NCBI RefSeq assembly: GCF_000759535.1
Contig: NZ_CP009455.1
Location: forward strand, 1,674,001-1,738,000
Reading direction: 5' to 3'
Origin: Pseudomonas cremoricolorata
GTDB taxonomy: Bacteria; Pseudomonadota; Gammaproteobacteria; Pseudomonadales; Pseudomonadaceae
DNA length: 64,000 nucleotides
Of this stretch, positions 49,909 through 61,895 are shown piece after piece; within the stretch, counting starts at the first letter, position 1; every line of letters begins with the position of its first letter. The notes below the pieces were generated by a model that was not told the DNA's origin, ran no database searches, and saw only the letters and a program-made list of their open reading frames with translations. A program made the position numbers and the translations under genes.

Positions 49909-52717
49909 GTTCGCGGTAACCTTGAATGCCTTGGTCGAGGAAGGATTCGACCTTGTTGCCAACTACGCCGCCGAGGCCCTTGAGGACGATCTGCAGGAAG
50001 ATGCCGTGGTCGCCCTTCTCGTTCTGTGGGGTGGCCTGGCTGAAGTCGTCGATATCAAGCCAGTAGCGGTTGATCAGACGCAGCTTCCAGCAGCAGTTGT
50101 CGTACTCGAAACCGCCCATGGCTTCCAGGGTGCGATTGCGGTTGTAGTCGTGCTGCCAGCGGGCAATGACGCTCCATTGCGGGACGATCGGCCAGATGAC
50201 CGAGAAGTCGTGCTGCTGGATCTTGTAGTAGTCCTTGATGTAGTTCGGATCGCCTGGCTGACCGTAGTCGCCACCGCCCACTTTCCAGGTACCGGTAGAG
50301 GAGTCGTAGGTGACCAGGTCGTTGCGATAGCGATAACCGAGGTTGACCACCTTGTTCGGCTCGTCTTCAGGCTGGTAGTGGAACATCGCGCTGCCCGAAC
50401 GGGTGCTGTGGCTGTCCGGATCCCAGTTGAAGTCGGAGTTGAAGCGCCAGTCGCGGTTGAAGCGATAGCCATAGACCAGGGCATAAGGCGAAACATTGGC
50501 CTTGCTGTCGTCGCGGGTGCGGTAGTCGATACCCGGCAACTGCACTTCACGGTCCTTGAAGTACACCGCCTGACCAATGCTGAAGGTCTGACGCTCGAAG
50601 CCGTTGTCTTCGATCCAGCGGGTGGTCACGCCCAGCGACAGTTTGTTCTCGTCGCCGATGCGGTCGGTGCCGGAGAAGCGGTTGTCACGGAACAGCGAGT
50701 CGTAGCTGAACAGCGTTTCGGTGGTATCGAACAGCGGAATGTCCGACTGATCCTTGTTCGGCACGTACAGGTAGTACGCACGCGGCTCGAGGGTCTGCTT
50801 GTAGTTGGTGCCGAACAGCGAGGTGTTGCGGTCGAAGTACAGGCCGCTGTCGACGCTGAGGATCGGAATCGAGCGGTTGATCGAGCTGCTGTAGCTGCTG
50901 TAGCCAGGCTGGTTGGCTTGGGCGATGGCCTGAGCCTTGCCCTGGCTGTCCAGGTCGAGATCGTACTGGGTGTAGGCGTATTTGAGCTTGGGCGTGATGT
51001 AGCCGTAGCTCGCTTCCATCGGCAGGCTGATGGACGGCGCAAGGTTCAGACGGGTGCCATTGGCACGGGCGATGCCGGTGACGTTCTCGTCAAGGCGCTT
51101 GCCGCCGAGGATGTTGCCCACTTCGTCGCGCACATAGCCGATGGAGCCATCAGGCGCGCCACGTTTGTCGAAAACCAGGTCGTTCTTCAGATCACGCTCG
51201 AAACGCACCACTTCGGTCTCGTAATCGAAGTTCACGCCACCTGGCTGGAACGGCAGCTTGCCGTTGAAGGTGACCTGCGGCAGGCGATCGTACGGGGTGA
51301 TCTGCGAAATGGTCGCCAGCTCGTAGGCATGCACGTTGAGGCGTGCGGTGTAGCTGTCGCCACGGTAGGTGAGGGCACCTTGCTGGTCGATGAAGTCGCG
51401 GCTTTCGACGCCGATCTGGTCGGAGTCGAGGTCCTGGAAGTAGAACGGGTCGCTGATGTCGGTGTAGTTCACCTCGGTCATCAGACGCTCGTCGAGGCCG
51501 CCCTTGTGCTGCCAGTTGACCATCCAGCGCTTGTCTTTGTAGTCGGTCTGGCGCTTGCGCTCGTCGTCGCGATCGTTCAGATAAGCGCCGCCGAGCTGAC
51601 CTTCGCTGGACTCGGTGAGGTAGCGGAATTCACCTTCCATCAGCAAGCCGCGCTTGGTCATGTAGCGCGGGTACAACGTGGCATCGTAGTTCGGTGCCAG
51701 GTTGAAGTAGTACGGGGTCACCAGGGTGAAGCCGGTATCGCTGCTGCTGCTGAACGACGGCGGCAGGAAGCCGGACTGGCGACGGTCGTCGATCGGGAAG
51801 TAAAGATACGGCGTGTAGAACACCGGAATATCTTTGACCCGCAGGGTGACGTTGGTCGCGGTACCGAAACCGGTGGCAGGGTTCAGGGTGATGTTGTTGC
51901 CCTTGATCTGCCAGGCGTTGCTGCCCGGTTCACAGGTGGTGTAGGTACCATCCTTGAGGCGGATGATGGCGTTCTCGGCACGCTTGGCGTACAACGCGCT
52001 GCCGCGAATGCGCGACTTGTGAATGACGTACTCGGCGTTGTCGACCTGGGCTTCGCCGGTGTCGAGCTGGATTTCAGCCTGGTCGCCGACGACCAGCGAG
52101 CCGTTGTCGCGCAGTTTGACGTTGCCCTTGAGCTCGCCGCGGTTCTCGGCCTGGTACAGGTTGGCCTCGTCGGCCTGCAGCTGCATGCTGCCCTGGCGCA
52201 TGACCACGTCACCGGCGAGGGTGGCGACCTGCTGTTCCTGCTGGTAGCGGGACACCTTGGCGTTGAGGTAGGTCGGGGACTCGTCCTTGGGGGTCTTGTC
52301 GTTCATGCCGGGACGGGTGGGCTCGATGTAGGCGCCGCTGCAGTACGGGCCGGTTTCGGCCAGTTGCGCAGGGGTGAGCTTGTCACGCGGGACCCAGTCG
52401 AGGTGGCTGTAGTCGGCGCTGCGCGACTTCAGGCCACGGCCTTTGCTTTCGGTGACCTGGACGGGTTTGTCCTCGGCGCTCTGGGCGACCTCGGCCTCGG
52501 TGCCGGACGACGCTTGTGCGGCGCCCTTGTGCACGGGGCGCGGTGGCAGGCTGTCAGTGGCCTTGGGCTTGCAGTCCCAGCCACCAGAGGCGGACACTTG
52601 GCAGTCGAACTGCTCGGCAGCCATCACCTGCGGCGCGGCCAGGGGTTGCAGGGCCAATAGGCCGCCTGTCACCAGCAGCGGAAACTTTCTACGAAACGCG
52701 GGGGATTTCAATGCCAT
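49889..52717 (-). CDS. lptD: LPS-assembly protein LptD
   Basis: Outer-membrane beta-barrel that, with LptE, inserts lipopolysaccharide into the outer leaflet. The 942-residue protein has a signal peptide ([20 protein letters not shown]...), an OstA jellyroll (about 165-280) and a 26-strand-type barrel. A Cys pair near the N-terminus and [12 protein letters not shown] near the C-terminus provide the cysteines for its disulfides. It is the first gene of lptD-surA-pdxA-rsmA-apaG-apaH and divergent from amgK. Confidence 0.96.
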   Translation of the reverse strand: MALKSPAFRRKFPLLVTGGLLALQPLAAPQVMAAEQFDCQVSASGGWDCKPKATDSLPPRPVHKGAAQASSGTEAEVAQSAEDKPVQVTESKGRGLKSRSADYSHLDWVPRDKLTPAQLAETGPYCSGAYIEPTRPGMNDKTPKDESPTYLNAKVSRYQQEQQVATLAGDVVMRQGSMQLQADEANLYQAENRGELKGNVKLRDNGSLVVGDQAEIQLDTGEAQVDNAEYVIHKSRIRGSALYAKRAENAIIRLKDGTYTTCEPGSNAWQIKGNNITLNPATGFGTATNVTLRVKDIPVFYTPYLYFPIDDRRQSGFLPPSFSSSSDTGFTLVTPYYFNLAPNYDATLYPRYMTKRGLLMEGEFRYLTESSEGQLGGAYLNDRDDERKRQTDYKDKRWMVNWQHKGGLDERLMTEVNYTDISDPFYFQDLDSDQIGVESRDFIDQQGALTYRGDSYTARLNVHAYELATISQITPYDRLPQVTFNGKLPFQPGGVNFDYETEVVRFERDLKNDLVFDKRGAPDGSIGYVRDEVGNILGGKRLDENVTGIARANGTRLNLAPSISLPMEASYGYITPKLKYAYTQYDLDLDSQGKAQAIAQANQPGYSSYSSSINRSIPILSVDSGLYFDRNTSLFGTNYKQTLEPRAYYLYVPNKDQSDIPLFDTTETLFSYDSLFRDNRFSGTDRIGDENKLSLGVTTRWIEDNGFERQTFSIGQAVYFKDREVQLPGIDYRTRDDSKANVSPYALVYGYRFNRDWRFNSDFNWDPDSHSTRSGSAMFHYQPEDEPNKVVNLGYRYRNDLVTYDSSTGTWKVGGGDYGQPGDPNYIKDYYKIQQHDFSVIWPIVPQWSVIARWQHDYNRNRTLEAMGGFEYDNCCWKLRLINRYWLDIDDFSQATPQNEKGDHGIFLQIVLKGLGGVVGNKVESFLDQGIQGYREREKQAY

Positions 52718-52848
52718 CTTATTAGTCCGGGCTTCCTGCGTGCCATCTGCCCGCGTGTGGGGGCCGCACGCCTCTCGATGGTCTGAAAAAGATGCTGGAT
52801 AATAAAGCATGACCCGCTTGACGGCTAGGGCCGTCGGAGACCCAAGTA

Positions 52849-54536
<1,688 letters not shown>

Positions 54537-54537
54537 G

Positions 54538-55302
54538 ATGTGGTGGCCAAGTACGGTGGTGGGGCTCGGCGCCGGTTTCGCGGTGGCGAGCATTCCCGGC
54601 GCGCTGTTGGGCGCCTTGCTCGGCCAGGCCATGGACCGGCGCTTGCGCGTGCAGGGCTGGTCGGACCTGCGCGAGCGCCTGCAAGGTCGCTCGCCGCTGC
54701 GTGATGAAGAACTGCTGTTCGTGCTGCTCGGGCGTCTGGCCAAGAGCGACGGCCGGGTCGAGCCGCTGCATATCCACCAGGCGCGTCAGGAAATGCTGCG
54801 CTTGAACCTGTCCGAAGCCTCACGCTTGCGGGCAATCGATGCGTTCAACCGTGGCAAGGCCGGCAAGGACCGTCTCGACCATCACTTGCGGCGGATCAAG
54901 GCCCAGCCCCATGCCAGCGAAGGTACTTTGCGCGCCTGCTGGCGGATGGTCTGGGCCGATGGCAAGGCCGGCCGGCACGAGCGCGCGCTGCTCGCCGACT
55001 GGGGCGGCAAGCTTGGCCTGGGTCGGCAACAGGTGCAGGCCCTGGCCCGTGAGTACGAACCGCGTGCCGCGCAGACCGCCGAGCCGGCGCTGAGCTATGC
55101 AGCCGCCCTGCAACTGCTGGGCGTGGCGGCCGATACCGAGGCGGGGCAGGTCAAGCAGGCGTATCGGCGACTGCTCAGCCGTCATCACCCCGACAAACTG
55201 CAAGGCAGTGGCGCCAGCGAAGCGCAGGTGCGCCAAGCTACTGCGCGCACGCGCGAGCTGCACCAGGCCTATGCCGTGGTGCGTAAGCGCCGCGGGCTGT
55301 AG
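54538..55302 (+). CDS. djlA: DjlA-like co-chaperone (TerB plus J domain)
   Basis: 254-residue DnaK co-chaperone candidate. It has an N-terminal Gly/Ala membrane-anchoring segment (VVGLGAGFAVASIPGALLGA), a TerB-like middle (about 60-165) and a C-terminal J domain with the HPD tripeptide in RHHPDKL. The ATG at 54538 is two bases after the murU stop codon begins its gap, so the genes are coupled. The family is DjlA. Its exact role in this species is unknown. Confidence 0.88.
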   Translation: MWWPSTVVGLGAGFAVASIPGALLGALLGQAMDRRLRVQGWSDLRERLQGRSPLRDEELLFVLLGRLAKSDGRVEPLHIHQARQEMLRLNLSEASRLRAIDAFNRGKAGKDRLDHHLRRIKAQPHASEGTLRACWRMVWADGKAGRHERALLADWGGKLGLGRQQVQALAREYEPRAAQTAEPALSYAAALQLLGVAADTEAGQVKQAYRRLLSRHHPDKLQGSGASEAQVRQATARTRELHQAYAVVRKRRGL

Positions 55303-55309
55303 CGAAGAG

Positions 55310-56305
55310 TCACTGCTGCGGCACCAGCCAGCCTTTGACCCGGCGGAACAACTGCTCCTGCTGCGCGGCGCTGTCGCCGGGCGTGGCGATCAGCGACAGC
55401 TGGCGGTACTGGCTGTCCTTGACCCGTTTGCTGGCTTGCAGGCGCTGCTCGGCAGCGGTCTTGTCGGGGCTGCGCAGGGCGTAATAGATGTCGGCAGTCG
55501 GCACCTTGAGGGTCGGCACCAGGCTGGGCAGGCCATCTTCGACCCGCGCCGGCGTCTGCGCCGCTACCAGCACCAGTTTTTGCACTTCTGGGGGCTGTTT
55601 TTCGCTGACGAAGCGGGCCGCCCAGTAGGCGCCACTGCCTTGGCCCAATAACACCACGCTGCGTGCATTCTGTTGCTGGGCATAGCTGATGGCCGCTTGC
55701 AGGCGGGCGAAGATGCGTTCGGCATCGGCCTGATCGTTGTGCTCGGTGGCGTCTTCGGCATCGGTGGCCTCAGCGGTGTCGGCATCGGGCGAGGTCGCCT
55801 GGGCGACATTGGCATTGGCGTCGTCCGGGGTGTCCTTGGCCGGTGCCGTTTGCCCGGCGGGGGCGGCCGCTGGGGTGGGCTCCGTAGCGGCGCGGGCCTG
55901 GGGCATGTCGGCCACCAGGTCTGGCAGGGTGACGCTCAGGCTGTGCCAGCCGGCATCGGGCAGCTTCTGTCGCAGCGGGCCGACACCGATCGGCCAGTCG
56001 GCATTTTCCCCAGCACCCGGCACGATGATCACTGCGCCGTGGGGGGCGGTGTCGTTGGCTGGCTTCCACAGCGCGAGAAAGCTTTCACCGTTGGCTTCGA
56101 GGCTGCGCTGCTGCTCTTTCGGCACGCGGCGTTGCAGCGCCAGCGCTTCGTCGGCGCTGCGATCTGCCAGCGGCGGGCGTGGTGTCGGTGCGCTGGCGGC
56201 GGCAGGGTCTGCGGCCGGGGCTGGGGCGTCGGTCGCCTGGGCGGCAAGCGGCAGGGCACTGGCCAGGCAAATCGCCACCAGCGAGTTGCGATAAAGTGAG
56301 ACCAT
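55310..56305 (-). CDS. DUF3530 family exported protein (alpha/beta-hydrolase-like)
   Basis: 331-residue protein with a signal peptide (VSLYRNSLVAICLASALPLAAQA region) and an Ala/Pro/Thr-rich linker (about 145-200) of low complexity. Hydrolase-like elements include AVIIVPGAGENADWP and the nucleophile-elbow-like LLGQGSGAYW, where Gln-Gly-Ser-Gly holds a possible catalytic Ser. The ATG at 56305 follows AGGTG. Substrate unknown. Convergent with djlA. Confidence 0.83.
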   Translation of the reverse strand: MVSLYRNSLVAICLASALPLAAQATDAPAPAADPAAASAPTPRPPLADRSADEALALQRRVPKEQQRSLEANGESFLALWKPANDTAPHGAVIIVPGAGENADWPIGVGPLRQKLPDAGWHSLSVTLPDLVADMPQARAATEPTPAAAPAGQTAPAKDTPDDANANVAQATSPDADTAEATDAEDATEHNDQADAERIFARLQAAISYAQQQNARSVVLLGQGSGAYWAARFVSEKQPPEVQKLVLVAAQTPARVEDGLPSLVPTLKVPTADIYYALRSPDKTAAEQRLQASKRVKDSQYRQLSLIATPGDSAAQQEQLFRRVKGWLVPQQ

Positions 56306-56399
56306 CCGTTTCACCTGTCATCAGAATACTGCCTCCAGCCTAATGCCATTTGCCCCAGACAGCCACGCGCTGGCCGGTACTTGTCGGGATGAGCGTCGA

Positions 56400-58805
56400 A
56401 TGAAGTCCACACGTTGCCTGTTGCTGATCTTGTGCCTTGGCCTGTTGCCGGGGCTATTGCTACGCGCCCATGCGCAGTCGCCTGTGGTGAGCTTGCAACC
56501 GGCCCAGCAGCAGTGGCTCGACGAGCACCGCAGTTTGCGGGTCGGGCTGGTGCTGCAAGCGCCGTATGCGCAGTTCGATCGCCGGCTGCAGCAGTTGTAC
56601 GGCGCCAACGTCGAAGTGGTGACCTGGCTGGGTCAGGCGCTGCGGCTCGATCTGACCTGGCGCAACTTTCCTGATCAGGCAGCGCTGGAGCAAGCCCTGC
56701 GCATGGGCGAGATCGACTTCGCCCCCGGCCTCACGCAGACCCAGGCCAGCCTGCGTCTATGGCTGTTCAGCGACCCTTACATGCGCGTGCCGCAGTTACT
56801 GGTCGGCCCGCGCAGCGGCGCGGTGGCGGTCGAGCTGGAAAAGCTCGGCGCCAGTGAACGCCTGGCCGTGCGCATGCTCAGCACACTGGCCGACTACCTG
56901 CGCAGCAACTACGCCAGCCTCAACCTGCAAGGTGTGCCGAACGAGCGCACGGCCTTGCAGTGGGTCATCGGTGGGCAGGCGGCGTATGCCGTAGTGGATG
57001 AGGCGCAGCTCAGCCGGCTGTCCCGCGAAGGCGAGTTCGCCGACCTTGCGGTGGTTGGCGACATCGGCCTGCCGCAACTGCTGCGCATCGGCTCGCGGCT
57101 CGACTGGCCGCAGCTCGCCGAGGTGCTCGAAGCGGGCTTGCAGGCCATGCCAGCCAAGACCCTGGAGCAAATCCACCAGCGCTGGCTGCAACCCAAATAC
57201 CCGCGCTTCGCCGAGTCGGCCGGGTTCTGGCAAAACCTTGCGCTGCTCTGCGCCCTGCTGTTGCTGTGCTCCCTCGCCACGTTGGCCTGGCAGCGTCGGC
57301 AGCAGCGTTATCTGGAGCGCAGCCTGCTGGCCACCCGCGAACAACTCAACGAGCGCCGCTCCCGGGAAGAGTCGCTGCGCCTGAGTCAGTTCTCCCTCGA
57401 CCAAAGCACCATCGGCATTCTTTGGGTGAACTGGGACAGTCATGTGCGCTACGCCAACCATGCCGCCGAACGCATGCTCGGCTATGCCGAGGGCGAGTTG
57501 CTGGAACGACCCTTGATCGATTTCGAACCGACGCTGCACATGGACCGCTGGCTGGAGCTCTGGAAGCGGGTGCGCAGCACGGCGGGTGCCGACGAGCACT
57601 TCGAGAGCCACTGCCGGCGCGCCGACGGCTCGCTTCTACCGGTCGATCTGTCGCTGTCGTTCCTGCGCTTTCGCGATGCCGAATACCTGGTGGTGTTCCT
57701 CACCGACGTCACCGAGCGGCGCCGGGCACTGGCGGCCCTGCGCGAAAGCGAGGCGCAGCTCAAGGGCATCGCCGGCAACGTGCCGGGGCTGGTGTTTCGC
57801 CTGGAGCGTGATCCGGCAGAGGGTGGCCTGGAATTTCCCTACATCAGTGAGGGCAGCGAAGCGTTGGTCGGCTACACGCCGGCGGCGATCCAGCATCCGC
57901 AGATGGGCTTGCGCAACTTGGTGCATGCCGATGACCGTGCCGATTATCACCGGGTGCAAGACCTGGCCCTGGCCCACGACCTGGACTGGTCGTGGCAAGG
58001 GCGTATCGTCACCCGCGAAGGCGAGCAGCGCTGGGCCGACATCAAGGCCAGTAGTCGTCGCCTGGGCAATGGCCGGGTGGTGTGGGACGGTGTGGTCTGG
58101 GACATCACCCAGAGCAAGCGCGCCGAGCTGGAACTGGCCCGCTCGCAGGAACAGTTGCGTGAGCTGTCGGCGCACCTCGAGAGCGTGCGCGAAGAGGAAA
58201 AGGCGCGCATTGCCCGGGAAGTGCACGACGAGCTTGGTCAGATGCTCACCGTGCTCAAGCTGGAAGTGTCGATGTGCGAACTGGCCTACGCCGAACTCGA
58301 CCCAGGCCTGCACGAGCGGCTGGCGAGTATGAAGCGCCTGATCGCCCAGTTGTTCCAGCTGGTGCGCGACGTCGCCACCGCGTTGCGTCCGCCGATTCTC
58401 GATGCCGGCATCGCGTCGGCCATCGAATGGCAGGCCCGGCGCTTCGAAGCACGCACGCAAATTCCCTGCCTGGTGCAGGTGCCTGATACCCTGCCGGCAC
58501 TCAGCGATGCCAAGGCCACGGGCTTGTTCCGGGTCTTGCAGGAGGCGCTGACCAATGTCATTCGCCACGCCCAGGCGCACACCGTGCAGATCGAGCTGGT
58601 GCACACGCCAGGGCAATTGCGCATGACCGTCATCGATGATGGCGTCGGTTTCGCTCCCGAGCAGGCGCGGCCCACCTCGTTCGGCCTGGTCGGTATGCGC
58701 GAGCGGGTGCTGATGCTGGGCGGCAGCATGAGCCTGGATAGCGAACCGGGCGAGGGCACCAGCCTGAGCGTGGCCATTGCCCTGGAACAGGAGGAAGGCG
58801 AGTGA
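56400..58805 (+). CDS. Hybrid-sensing histidine kinase with periplasmic SBP domain
   Basis: 801-residue sensor. It has a signal peptide, a periplasmic SBP_bac_3 domain (about 45-265, LRVGLVLQAPYAQFDRRLQQ), a membrane segment (about 285-305), two PAS domains, a HisKA_3 dimer domain with the phospho-accepting His in IAREVHDELGQML, and a HATPase (LQEALTNVIRHAQAH, DDGVGF, GLVGMRERV). It is of the NarL/LuxR partner type. The stop overlaps the regulator start by 4 nt (GTGA). The periplasmic domain suggests an amino acid or polyamine signal, matching the transporter downstream. Confidence 0.88.
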   Translation: MKSTRCLLLILCLGLLPGLLLRAHAQSPVVSLQPAQQQWLDEHRSLRVGLVLQAPYAQFDRRLQQLYGANVEVVTWLGQALRLDLTWRNFPDQAALEQALRMGEIDFAPGLTQTQASLRLWLFSDPYMRVPQLLVGPRSGAVAVELEKLGASERLAVRMLSTLADYLRSNYASLNLQGVPNERTALQWVIGGQAAYAVVDEAQLSRLSREGEFADLAVVGDIGLPQLLRIGSRLDWPQLAEVLEAGLQAMPAKTLEQIHQRWLQPKYPRFAESAGFWQNLALLCALLLLCSLATLAWQRRQQRYLERSLLATREQLNERRSREESLRLSQFSLDQSTIGILWVNWDSHVRYANHAAERMLGYAEGELLERPLIDFEPTLHMDRWLELWKRVRSTAGADEHFESHCRRADGSLLPVDLSLSFLRFRDAEYLVVFLTDVTERRRALAALRESEAQLKGIAGNVPGLVFRLERDPAEGGLEFPYISEGSEALVGYTPAAIQHPQMGLRNLVHADDRADYHRVQDLALAHDLDWSWQGRIVTREGEQRWADIKASSRRLGNGRVVWDGVVWDITQSKRAELELARSQEQLRELSAHLESVREEEKARIAREVHDELGQMLTVLKLEVSMCELAYAELDPGLHERLASMKRLIAQLFQLVRDVATALRPPILDAGIASAIEWQARRFEARTQIPCLVQVPDTLPALSDAKATGLFRVLQEALTNVIRHAQAHTVQIELVHTPGQLRMTVIDDGVGFAPEQARPTSFGLVGMRERVLMLGGSMSLDSEPGEGTSLSVAIALEQEEGE

Positions 58806-59431
58806 TTCGAGTGTTCGTGGCAGAAGACCACACCATCGTCCGCGAGGGCATCAAGCAACTGATTGGCCTTGCCCGTGACATGCAGGTGGTGGGCGAGGCG
58901 GGCAATGGCGAGCAACTGCTCGAGACCTTGCGCCATACCGCATGCGAAGTGGTGCTGCTGGATATTTCCATGCACGGTGTCAGCGGCCTGGAAGCGATCC
59001 CGCGGATACGTGCGCTGAGCACGCCGCCGGCGATTCTCATGCTGTCGATGCACGACGAAGCGCAGATGGCCGCCCGTGCGCTGAAGGCGGGCGCCGCCGG
59101 CTATGCCACCAAGGACAGCGATCCTGCGCTGTTGCTCACCGCCATCCGCCGGGTCGCTGGGGGCGGTCGCTACATCGACCCGGCGCTGGCCGACCGCATG
59201 GTCTTCGAGGTCGGCCTGACGGAATCGCGGCCCCTGCACACCTTGCTGTCGGAGCGCGAATTCTCGGTGTTCGAGCGCCTGGCGCACGGTGCCAACGTCA
59301 ACGACATCGCCCAGCAGTTGGCGCTGTCGAGCAAGACCATCAGCACCCACAAGGCGCGCCTGATGCAGAAGCTCAAGGTGCATTCGCTGGCTGAGCTGGT
59401 GAAGTATGCGATGGAGCATCGCTTGCTCTGA
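58802..59431 (+). CDS. LuxR-family response regulator
   Basis: 209-residue NarL-type regulator. The receiver domain has Asp54 as phosphorylation site (VVLLDISMHG) and Lys in GYATKDSDP. The C-terminal LuxR helix-turn-helix reads LSEREFSVFERLAHGANVND and SSKTISTHKARLMQKL. Starts with GTG and is coupled to the kinase. It probably regulates the ABC transporter operon that begins 201 bp downstream. Confidence 0.92.
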   Translation: MIRVFVAEDHTIVREGIKQLIGLARDMQVVGEAGNGEQLLETLRHTACEVVLLDISMHGVSGLEAIPRIRALSTPPAILMLSMHDEAQMAARALKAGAAGYATKDSDPALLLTAIRRVAGGGRYIDPALADRMVFEVGLTESRPLHTLLSEREFSVFERLAHGANVNDIAQQLALSSKTISTHKARLMQKLKVHSLAELVKYAMEHRLL

Positions 59432-59632
59432 CTGTTCTGTTCGCGACAGCGGTGGCGGTGAGCGTGGGCGGACCGTTCCGGCAACTGTTCCAATCGCGCC
59501 ATCGTTGTAGGGCGATCCCTACACGCAGTCGTCCATTTGGATGATGGCAATCTCTCAGCAGGCCCGATTTCACGGGGTTTGCGCCTTCTTTAGGCTGTGT
59601 CCACGGCAGTCATCCAACAAGAAGGTACAGGT

Positions 59633-60757
59633 ATGAGTGAGGTGAACCGGAACGGCGCGACCGGCGAGACGCTGGTCAGCTTCCGCGGAGTGCAGAAGAG
59701 TTACGACGGCGAATCGCTGATCGTCAAAGACCTCAACCTGGACATCCGCAAGGGCGAATTCCTCACCTTGCTTGGCCCGTCCGGCTCGGGCAAGACCACC
59801 AGCCTGATGATGCTCGCCGGTTTCGAAACCCCCACCGCCGGGGAAATCCAGTTGGCCGGGCGCTCGATCAACAACGTGCCGCCGCACAAGCGCGACATCG
59901 GCATGGTGTTCCAGAACTACGCGCTGTTCCCGCACATGACCGTCGCGGAAAACCTGGCGTTCCCGCTGAGCGTGCGCAACCTGAGCAAGACCGACATCAG
60001 CGAGCGGGTCAAACGCGTGCTCAACATGGTCCAGCTCGACAGCTTCGCCAAACGCTACCCCGGCCAGCTTTCCGGCGGCCAGCAGCAACGCGTGGCGCTG
60101 GCCCGGGCGCTGGTGTTCGAGCCGCAGCTGGTACTGATGGACGAGCCGCTTGGCGCCCTCGACAAGCAGCTGCGTGAACACATGCAGATGGAGATCAAGC
60201 ACATCCACCAGCGCCTCGGCGTGACCGTGGTGTACGTCACCCATGATCAGGGCGAGGCGCTGACCATGTCCGACCGCGTGGCGGTGTTCCACCAGGGCGA
60301 GATCCAGCAGATCGCCGACCCACGCACCCTTTACGAAGAGCCGCGCAACACCTTCGTCGCCAACTTCATCGGTGAAAACAACCGCCTGAGCGGCACCCTG
60401 CTCAGCCGCGATGGCGAGCGCTGCCAGGTGCAGTTGGGCCGTGGTGAGCGGGTCGAGGCGCTGGCGGTGAACGTCGGCCAGGCTGGCGAAGCGGTGACCT
60501 TGTCGATCCGCCCCGAGCGCGTGCGCCTCAACGGCCATAGCGAGAATTGCGTGAATCGCTTCTCGGGCCGCGTGGCCGAATTCATCTACCTCGGCGACCA
60601 TGTGCGGGTCCGCCTCGAGGTCTGCGGCAAGACTGATTTCTTCGTCAAACAGCCGATTGCCGAGCTCGACCCGGCGCTGGCAGTGGGCGATGTGGTTCCG
60701 CTTGGCTGGGAGGTGCAGCACGCCCGCGCGCTCGACCCGATCGACCAGGCCCATTGA
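59633..60757 (+). CDS. Spermidine/putrescine-type ABC transporter ATPase
   Basis: 374-residue ATPase of the PotA group. Walker [10 protein letters not shown], signature [15 protein letters not shown], Walker [12 protein letters not shown], and a TOBE domain at about 285-365. The ATG at 59633 follows AAGG. The same-strand order ATPase, binding protein, permease, permease makes a complete importer. Polyamine or related substrate is inferred from family. Confidence 0.9.
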   Translation: MSEVNRNGATGETLVSFRGVQKSYDGESLIVKDLNLDIRKGEFLTLLGPSGSGKTTSLMMLAGFETPTAGEIQLAGRSINNVPPHKRDIGMVFQNYALFPHMTVAENLAFPLSVRNLSKTDISERVKRVLNMVQLDSFAKRYPGQLSGGQQQRVALARALVFEPQLVLMDEPLGALDKQLREHMQMEIKHIHQRLGVTVVYVTHDQGEALTMSDRVAVFHQGEIQQIADPRTLYEEPRNTFVANFIGENNRLSGTLLSRDGERCQVQLGRGERVEALAVNVGQAGEAVTLSIRPERVRLNGHSENCVNRFSGRVAEFIYLGDHVRVRLEVCGKTDFFVKQPIAELDPALAVGDVVPLGWEVQHARALDPIDQAH

Positions 60758-60797
60758 AGGTGTCCGTCACCAACCTCGTACTGTGGAGAGAACAATA

Positions 60798-61832
60798 ATG
60801 CACAAGCAGTTGAAACTGACCGCCCTGGCGCTGGGGCTGGCGGTCGCAGGCCAGGCCCTGGCCGCGGACCTGACCGTGGTGTCGTTCGGCGGCGCCAACA
60901 AGGCCGCACAGGTCAAAGCCTTCTACGAGCCATGGGAAAAGGCCGGCAAGGGCAAGATCGTCGCCGGTGAGTACAACGGCGAAATGGCCAAAATCAAGGC
61001 CATGGTCGATACCAAGAGTGTGTCGTGGAACCTGGTCGAGGTGGAGTCGCCGGAGCTTGCCCGAGGCTGTGACGAGGGCCTGTTCGAAGAGCTTGACCCT
61101 GCGCAGTTCGGTAACGAATCCGACTACGTGCAGGGCGCCATTCAGCCGTGCGGTGTCGGCTTCTTCGTGTGGTCGACGGTGCTGGCCTACAACGCCGACA
61201 AGCTCAAGACCGCACCCACCAGTTGGGCCGATTTCTGGGACACCAAGCAGTTCCCCGGCAAGCGTGGCCTGCGCAAAGGCGCCAAGTACACCCTGGAATT
61301 CGCCCTGATGGCCGACGGCGTCGCGCCCAAGGATGTGTACAAGGTGCTCGGCACCAAAGAGGGCGTCGACCGCGCCTTCAAGAAGCTCGATGAGCTCAAG
61401 CCAAGCATTCAGTGGTGGGAAGCCGGCGCTCAACCGCCGCAGTACCTGGCCTCGGGCGACGTGGTGATGAGCTCGGCCTATAACGGCCGGATCGCCGCGG
61501 TGCAGAAAGAGAGCAACCTCAAAGTGGTGTGGAACGGCGGCATCTACGACTTCGATGCCTGGGCTATCCCCAAGGGCGCGAAGAATGCCGAGGAAGCGAA
61601 GAAGTTCATCGCCTACAGCGTTCAGCCTGAGCAGCAGAAGACCTACTCGGAAAACATCGCCTACGGCCCGGCCAATTCCAAGGCGGTCGACCTGCTGGCC
61701 GATGAGGTCAAGCAGAACATGCCGACCACGCCTGAGAACATCGCCAACCAGGTGCAGATCGATGTGGCGTTCTGGGCCGACAACAGCGAGCAGCTGGAGC
61801 AACGTTTCAACGCCTGGGCCGCGAAGAAGTAA
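60798..61832 (+). CDS. ABC transporter substrate-binding protein, PotD/PotF type
   Basis: 344-residue periplasmic protein with a signal peptide (MHKQLKLTALALGLAVAGQA, cleaved after ALA) and SBP_bac_8 landmarks (TVVSFGGANKAAQVKAFYEP, VVEVESPELARGCDEGL region). The ligand pocket is Trp-rich (IQWWEAGAQPP, DFDAWAIPKGA), in keeping with polyamine or betaine-like cations. The gap to the permease holds a strong hairpin. Confidence 0.9.
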   Translation: MHKQLKLTALALGLAVAGQALAADLTVVSFGGANKAAQVKAFYEPWEKAGKGKIVAGEYNGEMAKIKAMVDTKSVSWNLVEVESPELARGCDEGLFEELDPAQFGNESDYVQGAIQPCGVGFFVWSTVLAYNADKLKTAPTSWADFWDTKQFPGKRGLRKGAKYTLEFALMADGVAPKDVYKVLGTKEGVDRAFKKLDELKPSIQWWEAGAQPPQYLASGDVVMSSAYNGRIAAVQKESNLKVVWNGGIYDFDAWAIPKGAKNAEEAKKFIAYSVQPEQQKTYSENIAYGPANSKAVDLLADEVKQNMPTTPENIANQVQIDVAFWADNSEQLEQRFNAWAAKK

Positions 61833-61843
61833 CTCGCGTCGTC

Positions 61844-61868
61844 GGAGCGCCGGCCTGGCTGGCGCTCC
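61844..61868 (+). terminator. Partial terminator between binding-protein and permease genes
   Basis: GGAGCGCC/GGCGCTCC, an 8-bp perfect stem with a 9-nt loop, is followed by CCGTTTTCCTGTTTT. Such hairpins let the binding protein be made in excess over the permeases. Confidence 0.6.
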
Positions 61869-61895
61869 CCGTTTTCCTGTTTTGCGGAGTCTGTC

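Noticed and set aside
49619..52660. A 1013-codon open frame antisense to surA and lptD
   Set aside because: It is a by-product of high-GC codon bias. It has no ribosome site or known motif, and the opposite strand carries two clear genes.
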